Shown here in pieces: positions 57,464-64,000 of a stretch of 64,000 bases of DNA. Within the stretch, counting starts at the first letter, position 1. Each line of letters begins with the position of its first letter. Position numbers and translations under genes: made by a program. The stretch is from Paraburkholderia caffeinilytica (GTDB lineage Bacteria > Pseudomonadota > Gammaproteobacteria > Burkholderiales > Burkholderiaceae): contig NZ_CP031467.1 of NCBI RefSeq assembly GCF_003368325.1, positions 1,116,001 through 1,180,000 of the forward strand. The letters run 5' to 3'. Under the pieces are notes generated by a model. The model made no database searches. It had not been told where the DNA came from and saw nothing but the letters and a program-made list of their open reading frames with translations.

Positions 57464-59221
57464 TCAGGGATCCGGCTGTTCTTCGAACGTTTCGCGCAGG
57501 GCGATCTGCATCGCCGCATGGATTTTCACGCACCAGCGCCACACCAGCGCCAGCAGCAAGGCGGCGCAGACCAGCACCGCGATCAGAAGGCCCGTCGGCG
57601 GCAAGATGCTGCTGGAGAGCGCCGCGACCAGCAAAAACACGCCGACCATCGAGACCACCGGCACCAGGTCGGAGATCGCATAACGGATCGCACGGGTGAA
57701 GCGCCCCGCTGTCGCCGGCTGCACGCTCACCTCGGCGAGCAATAGCGCGAGCGACTTGGCCTTGCGATAGACCGCCACCAGAAACGGCATCGACAGCACC
57801 AGCGCGATGCTCCACAGCACCACGCGCTGCATCGGCTCGGAACTCATCCAGTGTCCGAGCAAGCTGCCGGTGTAAGGCGCGCTATACGACACGATCAGGA
57901 AGATCGCCGCGACCAGCGCGAGATTGACCGCGATCTGCAAAATGATTCGCCGCGTCATGCTGAATAACGTCGGATCGCCGGTTCCGGTGCTCAAACTCCG
58001 CAGCCACTGCCCGTACATGCCGAACACGTTGGCGAGTGTGCGCGGCATCGCCTGCCCGAGGCGCTGCGTCAGCGGATCCGCCGCACGAATCAGGTAAGGC
58101 GTGAATAGCGTGGTCAAGGCGGAAACAGCCACCGCGATCGGATACAGAAACGCGCTCGTCACCTTCAAGGTCAGACCGAGCGACGCGATGATGAACGAGA
58201 ACTCGCCGATCTGCGAGACGGTCATGCCGACCCGCATCGCCGTGCGCCCGTCCTTGCCCGCGAGAAACGTGCCGAGTCCGCACGACACGATCTTGCCGAC
58301 GATCACCGCCGCCGTAATCACCGCAATCGGCCAGGCATAGTCGATCAGCACGGCCGGGTTCAGCATCAGGCCGATCGTCACGAAGAAGATCGCGGAGAAA
58401 GCGTCGCGCAGCGGCGCGATCAGATGCTCGATGCGGTGCAGATGGCGCGACTCGGCCATGATCGCGCCGATCAGGAAGGCGCCGAGCGCGATGCTGTAAT
58501 CGAGCTTCACCACCAGCAGACAGAAGCCGAAGCAGAAACCCAGTACCGACACCAGCAGCATTTCGTCGCTTTTGGCGCGCGCCACGTAGTTCAATGCGCG
58601 CGGCACGACCAGAATGCCGACCACCAGCGACACCGTCATGAAGAGCAGCAGCTTGCCGAGCGTCACGACGGCGACACCCGCGCTCAGCTCCCCTGTCTGC
58701 GCAATGCCGGAAAGCAGCACCAGCATCGCGATGGCGAGAATATCCTCGACGATCAGAATCCCGAACACCAGTTGCGCGAAGCTCTCGCGCTTCAGGCCCA
58801 GCTCGGAGAGCGCCTTGACGATGATGGTCGTCGAGGAGATCGCGAGGATCGCGCCGAGGAACAGCGAGTCCATCGAACTCCAACCGAATGCGCTGCCGAT
58901 CTCATAACCGATCCACAGCATCAGCACGATCTCGGACAGCGCCGCGACGATCGCCGTCGCACCCACCTTGAACAGCTTGCGCAGACTGAATTCCAGCCCG
59001 AGCGAAAACATCAGGAATACCACGCCTAACTCGCCGAGCGTCTGGATGGTCTGCTCGTCATGAATCAACTGGAACGGCGGCGTGTACGGCCCGATGATCA
59101 CGCCCGCAGCGATGTAGCCCAGCACCACCGGCTGCTTCAGGCGATGGAACAGCACGGTGACGACGCCGGCGAGCGCCATCACGACCGCCAGATCCTGAAT
59201 GAAGCCGATGCCATGGTGCAT
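57464..59221 (-). CDS. CPA2-family monovalent cation:proton antiporter (KefB/YbaL-like membrane domain only)
   Basis: 585 residues from MHHGIGFIQDLAVVMALAGVV; the frame extends to 59272, but this start fits the family. The first 380 residues give about 12 helices with the CPA2 features PVVLGYIAAGVIIGPYTPP, FLMFSLGLEFSLRKL, AILAISSTTIIVKALSELG, ILIVEDILAIAMLVLL, LDYSIALGAFLIGAIMAES, and VSQIGEFSFIIASLGL. Unlike KefB, KefC or YbaL, it has no RCK (TrkA-N) nucleotide-binding domain. The last 180 residues are three or four more hydrophobic segments. It probably exchanges K+ or Na+ for H+ and is not glutathione-gated. Confidence 0.88.
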   Translation of the reverse strand: MHHGIGFIQDLAVVMALAGVVTVLFHRLKQPVVLGYIAAGVIIGPYTPPFQLIHDEQTIQTLGELGVVFLMFSLGLEFSLRKLFKVGATAIVAALSEIVLMLWIGYEIGSAFGWSSMDSLFLGAILAISSTTIIVKALSELGLKRESFAQLVFGILIVEDILAIAMLVLLSGIAQTGELSAGVAVVTLGKLLLFMTVSLVVGILVVPRALNYVARAKSDEMLLVSVLGFCFGFCLLVVKLDYSIALGAFLIGAIMAESRHLHRIEHLIAPLRDAFSAIFFVTIGLMLNPAVLIDYAWPIAVITAAVIVGKIVSCGLGTFLAGKDGRTAMRVGMTVSQIGEFSFIIASLGLTLKVTSAFLYPIAVAVSALTTLFTPYLIRAADPLTQRLGQAMPRTLANVFGMYGQWLRSLSTGTGDPTLFSMTRRIILQIAVNLALVAAIFLIVSYSAPYTGSLLGHWMSSEPMQRVVLWSIALVLSMPFLVAVYRKAKSLALLLAEVSVQPATAGRFTRAIRYAISDLVPVVSMVGVFLLVAALSSSILPPTGLLIAVLVCAALLLALVWRWCVKIHAAMQIALRETFEEQPDP

Positions 59222-59363
59222 AAAGGCGTTCCTTACAAAAAGTAATGTCTCAAAAAACGCAGTGTAACGCACACGTGAGGCGCGTCGAATCGCGCAAACG
59301 TCGAAGGCCGTGGGATTGGTCAGATCACGAGCCTCACTGTGGGACCCTCGACCCGAAACTTTT

Positions 59364-59394
59364 TTGACATGCTGGACACCTGTGAAATATCACA
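59364..59394 (+). promoter_or_regulatory. Promoter with overlapping palindromic operator for the DUF2848 cluster
   Basis: A perfect -35 (TTGACA, 59364-59369) is followed after about 18 bases by TATCAC as a weak -10. TGTGAAATATCACA (59381-59394, arms TGTGA/TCACA) lies across the -10. This fits control by the GntR-family protein encoded in the cluster (inference). Confidence 0.45.
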
Positions 59395-59430
59395 ATAATA
59401 TTTGCCGCATATTTTCTTTGGAGTCACGTG

Positions 59431-60120
59431 ATGCAGCAGGTGTCCTTCAGTGTTGTAGATCGTTCCGGCGACAGTCGCGCCGATACTGTCGAGGTCAATC
59501 GTCTGACGATCGCCGGCTGGGCCGGACGCGATCGGGCGGCGATTGAGCACCACATCGCCGAACTGGCTGAACTCGGCGTGAAGCGGCCGTCGACCACGCC
59601 CTGCTTCTACCGCCTCGGCGCCGAGCTGCTGACGCAAGCCGAACAGATCGACGTGGTCGGCGCAAAGTCCAGCGGTGAAGCCGAGTGCGTGCTGGTGCAC
59701 TCGGCGGCGGGGCTGCTCGTCACCGTCGGCTCCGACCATACCGACCGCGAAGTCGAGGCCTACGGCGTCACCGTCTCCAAACAGGTCTGCCCGAAACCGG
59801 TCGCACGCGACGCATGGAGCTTCGACGATGTGGCCGGTCACTGGGATCAGCTCGAACTGCGCGCCTTCGCCGTGACAAGGAGCGGCGAGCGGCGCGTCTA
59901 CCAGCACGGCACCGTCGCGTCGCTGCTGCCGGCCTCCGACCTGCTGGAACGCGCGCCCGTCGCAGTGGGCGCCGCGATGTTCTGCGGCACGCTGGCTGTA
60001 CAGGGCGGCATCGTCGGGATGGCCGACGGCGATGCGCTCGAACTCGAACTGCACGACCCCATCCTGAGCCGCACGCTGCGCCACGCCTACCGCGTGCACA
60101 CGCTACCTATCGTCGAATGA
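59431..60120 (+). CDS. DUF2848 domain-containing protein
   Basis: 229 residues; ATG at 59431, with GGAG seven bases upstream, preferred over the GTG one codon earlier. The sequence fits DUF2848: TIAGWAGRDRAAIEHHIAELAELGV, STTPCFYRLGAELLTQAEQI, VGSDHTDREVEAYGVTVSKQVCPKPVARDAW and GAAMFCGTLAVQGGIVGMADGDALELELHDPILSR. The GTLA...GGI...DGDALELEL arrangement recalls the metal-site end of fumarylacetoacetate-hydrolase-fold enzymes, so a hydrolase or lyase role is possible but unproven. Cytoplasmic. It is the first of four plus-strand genes; the MFS gene starts seven bases after its stop. Confidence 0.85.
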   Translation: MQQVSFSVVDRSGDSRADTVEVNRLTIAGWAGRDRAAIEHHIAELAELGVKRPSTTPCFYRLGAELLTQAEQIDVVGAKSSGEAECVLVHSAAGLLVTVGSDHTDREVEAYGVTVSKQVCPKPVARDAWSFDDVAGHWDQLELRAFAVTRSGERRVYQHGTVASLLPASDLLERAPVAVGAAMFCGTLAVQGGIVGMADGDALELELHDPILSRTLRHAYRVHTLPIVE

Positions 60121-60127
60121 GGCGCCC

Positions 60128-61480
60128 ATGAATCCCCCTTCGCTTTCCGCCCACGCCGACGTGTCTTCCGACGCCTGGCTCGAAGCCGCCGCCCTGCGCA
60201 AGATCACCTGGCGCATCATGCCGTTCCTGTTTCTCGTCTACGTGCTGTCGTACCTGGACCGCGTCAACATCGGTTATGCGAAGCTGCAATTCACCGGCGA
60301 CCTTGGCCTGTCGAACGCGGCCTACGGACTCGGCGCGGGGATCTTTTTCTTCGGCTATTTCGTCTTCGAAGTGCCGAGCAATCTGCTGCTGAAAAAGTTC
60401 GGCGCGCGCGCCACCATCGCCCGCATTACGATGCTGTGGGGGCTGCTCTCGTGTCTGATGATGTTCGTACGTTCGGAAACGATGTTCTACGTGCTGCGCT
60501 TTTTCCTCGGCGTCGCCGAGGCCGGGCTGGTGCCGGGCGTGGTGCTGTATCTGACCTTCTGGTTTCCATCCGACCGGCGCGCGCGGATGGTCGCCGTGTT
60601 CATGGCGGCGATTCCAGTGGCGGGGATCATCGGCGCGCCGTTGTCGGGCTTTCTCATGTCGGCGTTGCATGACGCGCACGGCTTGCGCGGCTGGCAGTGG
60701 ATGTTCCTGATCGAAGGTATTCCGTCGATCCTCGCCGGCTTCTGGGCGCTCGCCGTGCTGCGCAACACGCCCGCCGAAGCCGCCTGGCTCACCGACGACG
60801 AAAAACGCGTGGTCCTCACCCGCCTTTCGCGCGAAAACACGGCCGCCGCGGCGGCCGGCGCCGAGCACAGTCTGGCGGTGGCCTTGCGCTCGGGCCGCTT
60901 CTGGCTGCTGACGCTGATCTACTTCTGTCTCGTCACCGGCAATGCGGGTTTCTCGTTCTGGCTGCCGCAGATCGTCAAGGATCTCGGCGTCACGAATCTC
61001 GTGACAAACGGCTTCGTCACCGCGATTCCCTATCTTTCGGCGGGCATCGGCATGATCCTGATCGGCCGCTCGTCGGACATCACGGGCGAACGGCGCTGGC
61101 ACTACGCTGTGTGCTGCTTCATCGGCGCGGCGGGCCTGCTCGGCAGCGCCTCGGTAACCAATTCGATTCCGCTCGCCGTGACCGGCCTGTCGATTGCCTA
61201 TATCGGCATTCTGGCGGGCTTCGGCATCTTCTGGTCGATGTCCACCACGTTCCTGCAAGGCACGGCGGCGGTTGCCGGCATCGCCGTGATCAACTCCATC
61301 GCGAATCTGGCCGGCTACGTGAGCCCGTATGTGCTCGGCATCGTCAAGGACGCGACGCATAGCGTGACCTTCGGACTGGTGCTGATCGCGGGGGCATTGA
61401 TTGTCGGCGGGCTGGTCACGTTGATGATGCCGCGCGTCAAGGTGCAACACGCCGCCGCCGTAACACCTAGGAGCGCCTGA
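60128..61480 (+). CDS. MFS transporter, anion:cation symporter (ACS) family
   Basis: 450 residues with 12 predicted helices. FLFLVYVLSYLDRVNIGYAKLQF (helix 1), GYFVFEVPSNLLLKKFGARATIARI (the ACS R/K-rich loop 2-3), RFFLGVAEAGLVPGVVLYLTFWFPSDRRARM and GWQWMFLIEGIPSILAGFWA mark the ACS family, whose members import organic acids such as tartrate, phthalate or glucarate. GAGGCG upstream fixes the start. It is tightly linked to the DUF2848 gene, so it probably imports the substrate of this cluster. The second half is AVALRSGRFWLLTLIYFCLVTGNAGFSFWLPQI. Confidence 0.92.
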   Translation: MNPPSLSAHADVSSDAWLEAAALRKITWRIMPFLFLVYVLSYLDRVNIGYAKLQFTGDLGLSNAAYGLGAGIFFFGYFVFEVPSNLLLKKFGARATIARITMLWGLLSCLMMFVRSETMFYVLRFFLGVAEAGLVPGVVLYLTFWFPSDRRARMVAVFMAAIPVAGIIGAPLSGFLMSALHDAHGLRGWQWMFLIEGIPSILAGFWALAVLRNTPAEAAWLTDDEKRVVLTRLSRENTAAAAAGAEHSLAVALRSGRFWLLTLIYFCLVTGNAGFSFWLPQIVKDLGVTNLVTNGFVTAIPYLSAGIGMILIGRSSDITGERRWHYAVCCFIGAAGLLGSASVTNSIPLAVTGLSIAYIGILAGFGIFWSMSTTFLQGTAAVAGIAVINSIANLAGYVSPYVLGIVKDATHSVTFGLVLIAGALIVGGLVTLMMPRVKVQHAAAVTPRSA

Positions 61481-61619
61481 CACGCCGCGATGGCCATAGT
61501 CTCTGTGACGCGAGACCGACGCGTCATGCGCGCACGGCGTCGGTGAGCAGGCGCCCAACCGGCGCCGTACGCGCAAAACCTTGTTCTACAATGCGGACCA
61601 CCGCCCGCTTCCTTTTCAC

Positions 61620-62300
61620 ATGACGCTTTTGCAGACCGCCCGCCGCTCCAGTGCCCCTCGCGAGACCGCCACGGCCAGCCTCGCCGAACAGGCTTATGCC
61701 TTCGTCAAGCGCGAGATCATCACCATGCGTTTGCGGCCGAGCGAGGTGCTCAACGAAGCGGAATTGATGGCGCTGACCGGCATCGGCAGAACGCCGGTGC
61801 ATCAGGCGCTGCACCGGCTGGTGCACGAGGGCATGCTCACCATCATGCCGAGAAAGGGCATCATGGTCCGCCCGGTTTCGCTCGACGACGTGCTGGCGAT
61901 CATCGACGTGCGGCTCGTCAATGAAAGCTACTGCGTCGAACTGGCCGCGCGCCACGCGCAACAGCACGATTTCGACGTGATGCAGGCCTTGCTCGAACGC
62001 TCCACGATTTGTGTCGCCGCGCACGATATCGAAGGCATGATGGATATCGACCGCGAGTTCCATCTGGCGATTTCGGCGGCGTCGCGCAATCCGGTGCTGG
62101 CCGACATTCTGCGCGGGCTGCACGAACGCTCGCTGCGTTTCTGGTTCATTTCGCTGTCCGAGCCGCATCATCTCGAAGACGTCCATGAAGAACATCTGGA
62201 GCTGTTTCGCCTGCTGCGCGAGCGCGATGCCGAAGGCGCCCGCCAATCGGTGCAAAAGCATATCGAAGCGTTCCGCGCGACGCTTTTCACCCGCATCTGA
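61620..62300 (+). CDS. GntR-family (FCD) transcriptional regulator
   Basis: 226 residues from MTLLQTARRSSAPRETATA; I reject the frame start at 61581. The N-terminal winged helix has AYAFVKREIITMRLRPSEVLNEAELMALTGIGRTPVHQALHRLVHEGMLTIMPRKGIMV (about 22-80), a standard GntR domain. The all-helical FCD effector domain (about 90-220) has IIDVRLVNESYCVELAA, MMDIDREFHLAISAASRNPVLADIL, and HHLEDVHEEHLELFRLLRERDAEGAR with metal-binding-type Asp and His residues. Such proteins usually repress neighbouring catabolic genes until an organic acid binds. It sits between the MFS gene (139-base gap) and the amidase gene. Confidence 0.9.
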   Translation: MTLLQTARRSSAPRETATASLAEQAYAFVKREIITMRLRPSEVLNEAELMALTGIGRTPVHQALHRLVHEGMLTIMPRKGIMVRPVSLDDVLAIIDVRLVNESYCVELAARHAQQHDFDVMQALLERSTICVAAHDIEGMMDIDREFHLAISAASRNPVLADILRGLHERSLRFWFISLSEPHHLEDVHEEHLELFRLLRERDAEGARQSVQKHIEAFRATLFTRI

Positions 62301-62402
62301 CCGGGCGCTTCCGATCGACCGACTCTTTCGACCGATCTCAGCCACCACTCCCCATCCACCTCAACCGGCTTCGCCCGGTTCAACCGGATTCTTCCCGACA
62401 CC

Positions 62403-63782
62403 ATGGCCACTGAATTCACGCCCTTCCCGCCGCTAGCCCAGCTTGCTGCCGATCTCGCCGCCGGCCGCACCACGAGCCGCACGCTCGTTGAAACCGCGCT
62501 CGAACGGATCGCCGATCCGGCCGGCCAGGGTGCGATCGCCTTCATGCATGTCGATGCCGACAGCGCCCGCGCCGCCGCCGATGCGCACGACCGTCTGCGC
62601 GCCGCCGGCACCGTCCTTTCGCCGCTCGCCGGGATTCCGGTGTCGGTCAAAGACCTGTTCGATATCGAAGGTCAAACGACGCGCGCAGGTTCCCTGGCGC
62701 TGGCCGATGCGCCCGCCGCCAAAGCGGATGCGGTCGCCGTCGCGCGCCTGAAACGGGCGGGCGCGGTAATCGTCGGGCGCACCAATATGAGCGAGTTCGC
62801 GTTTTCCGGCCTCGGCCTGAATCCGCACTACGGGCATCCGCTGTCGCCGTATCGGCGCGGCGTGAAGGGCGACGAGCGGATCTCCGGCGGTTCGTCGTCG
62901 GGCGCGGCGGCGTCGGTCGCGGACGGCATGGCGGCGATCGCGCTCGGCACCGACACCGGCGGTTCCATCCGCATCCCGGCGGCGCTGTGCGGCCTGACCG
63001 GCTTCAAGCCGACTGCCGGGCGCATCCCGAAACAGGGCGGCGTGCCGCTCTCTCCGACGCTCGATTCGTTCGGGCCGATCGGCGTCTCGGTGGCGTGCTG
63101 CGCGTTGGTCGACCGGATGCTGGCCGGGCTGGAGCCGCGCATCCCGGCGGCCCGGCCGCTCGAAGGCGTGCGCCTCGGCGTGTTGACCCATTTCGTGACC
63201 GACGGCGTCGAACCGGCGGTGGCCGCCGCGATCGACACCGCCCTCAAGCATCTGGAAGCCGCCGGCGCGATCGTCACCGAAGTGCGCTTCGCGCCGCTCG
63301 ACCGTCTGCCCGAGATCAACCGCTTCGGTTTTTCGCCGATCGAAGCCTATGCCTGGCATCGTCCGCTGCTGGAAACGCACCGCGAGCAGTACGACCCGCG
63401 CGTGCTGGTGCGCATTCTGAAAGGCCAACCCGCCAGCGCCGCCGACTATCTGGATCTGCTCGCCGAGCGCCAGGCCATGCTCGACGAAGCCGCGCGCACG
63501 CTCTGGCAGCGTTTCGACGCGGTCGTCGCGCCGACCGTGCCGGTGGTGCCGCCGCGCGTGGCCGATCTGATCGACGACGACGACGCGTTCGGCCGCACTA
63601 ACGCGCTGATCCTGCGCAACCCGAGCGTGTTCAATTTCCTCGACGCCTGCGCGCTGTCGCTGCCTTGTCATCTGCGCGGCGACGCGCCGGTCGGCCTGAT
63701 GCTGGCAAGCGCGCCGCACGCCGACGACGCCTTGCTGGCCATCGGCCGCGGCGCCGAAGCGGTGCTCAACGCGATTCGCTGA
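62403..63782 (+). CDS. Amidase (amidase signature family)
   Basis: 459 residues of the Ser-cisSer-Lys amidase family. The catalytic Lys is in GIPVSVKDLFDIEGQTTRAGS (about residue 82). The signature GGSSSGAAASVADGMAAIALGTDTGGSIRIPAALCGLTGFKPTAGRIP (about residues 163-210) holds the cis-Ser and the nucleophile Ser in TGGSIR. The C-terminal half is typical (VAPTVPVVPP, CALSLPCHL). It is cytoplasmic, with no signal peptide. The substrate is unknown; its partners suggest an amide of an imported organic acid. It is the last of the cluster, and the next gene begins 165 bases on. Confidence 0.9.
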   Translation: MATEFTPFPPLAQLAADLAAGRTTSRTLVETALERIADPAGQGAIAFMHVDADSARAAADAHDRLRAAGTVLSPLAGIPVSVKDLFDIEGQTTRAGSLALADAPAAKADAVAVARLKRAGAVIVGRTNMSEFAFSGLGLNPHYGHPLSPYRRGVKGDERISGGSSSGAAASVADGMAAIALGTDTGGSIRIPAALCGLTGFKPTAGRIPKQGGVPLSPTLDSFGPIGVSVACCALVDRMLAGLEPRIPAARPLEGVRLGVLTHFVTDGVEPAVAAAIDTALKHLEAAGAIVTEVRFAPLDRLPEINRFGFSPIEAYAWHRPLLETHREQYDPRVLVRILKGQPASAADYLDLLAERQAMLDEAARTLWQRFDAVVAPTVPVVPPRVADLIDDDDAFGRTNALILRNPSVFNFLDACALSLPCHLRGDAPVGLMLASAPHADDALLAIGRGAEAVLNAIR

Positions 63783-63946
63783 GCGGACTTGGACCGCACC
63801 TGAGCGTGACCTGAGCGGTAGCCGCGCCGCACCTGAGCGGCACCTGCGCGGGATGGCGACACAAAAGTGCGATAAGCGTTTGGGCGGGGGTTCGCGCTAG
63901 AATCGCGGGCACCCGCCCTTTCCGTTTCCAGACAGCCACACGACCC

Positions 63947-64000
63947 ATGAACAACGACAACGCGATGCTGCGCCGCGAGCGCTCCCTGCTGGTTCTGCTT
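63947..64000 (+). CDS. 5' end of an unidentified gene (partial)
   Basis: An ATG at 63947 opens a frame to the window edge, giving 18 residues (MNNDNAMLRRERSLLVLL). There is no strong Shine-Dalgarno sequence. The basic, then hydrophobic, start could be a short amphipathic or membrane segment. Too little is present for identification. Confidence 0.4.
   Translation, partial: MNNDNAMLRRERSLLVLL

Noticed and set aside
59381..59394. CRP-binding site
   Set aside because: The arms TGTGA/TCACA are right, but the spacer is four bases instead of six.

Overview
This window looks like a piece of the main chromosome of a Paraburkholderia or close Burkholderia relative. The DNA is GC-rich with strong third-position GC bias. 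The gene order from gyrA through serC, pheA, hisC, tyrA, aroA, cmk, rpsA, ihfB, lapA and lapB is typical of Betaproteobacteria, and the tmRNA tag (ANDDTFALAA) is of the Burkholderia type. Almost all of it is ordinary core and metabolic sequence. I see no insertion sequence, prophage, CRISPR array, tRNA or rRNA.

Layout. Positions 1-5.4 kb hold a truncated membrane-protein gene, a PA0069-type radical SAM gene with a LexA box, an lrp-type regulator divergent from dadA, and an acyl-CoA dehydrogenase. Positions 5.5-10 kb hold etfBA and the metNIQ methionine importer, both on the minus strand. Positions 10.2-14.5 kb hold an alpha/beta hydrolase, an enoyl-CoA hydratase, a histone-deacetylase-like enzyme and a lytic transglycosylase. 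Positions 14.6-34.2 kb form a long minus-strand block running gyrA, DUF2059, serC, pheA, hisC, tyrA, aroA, cmk, rpsA, ihfB, lapA, lapB, ugd, hldE (kinase only), hldD, comEA, cysM. It joins aromatic, histidine and serine synthesis to translation, nucleoid and LPS-core functions. Positions 34.7-37.6 kb carry an OmpA-family gene, ubiG, gph and ssrA (tmRNA).

Positions 38.7-45.2 kb hold an NAD-dependent molybdenum formate dehydrogenase operon (fdsGBAD) with a divergent ModE-like regulator. Next come an FAD monooxygenase (45.2-47.0 kb) and a zinc/cobalt efflux pair (47.0-48.6 kb), in which an SmtB-type repressor overlaps a CDF exporter. Positions 48.7-59.2 kb are more accessory: a TPR/glycosyltransferase-like protein, a citrate-type MFS symporter, a GNAT enzyme, a protein with an 11-fold GVA tripeptide repeat, a DUF2968 protein, a glutamine-amidotransferase-like hydrolase with a long disordered N-terminus, and a CPA2 antiporter. 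Positions 59.4-63.8 kb hold a four-gene plus-strand cluster (DUF2848, MFS, GntR, amidase) that looks like an uncharacterised catabolic unit, followed by the start of another gene.

The observations most worth following are regulatory: the LexA box at 1408, the GAACGATCGTTC palindrome before etfBA, the SmtB-like operator paired with an intact zinc-site motif in its repressor, and a hairpin that would hide the comEA ribosome binding site. The best candidate for an undescribed pathway is the DUF2848-MFS-GntR-amidase cluster. Start codons were chosen by reading upstream ribosome binding sites and family alignments from memory; no database search was possible.
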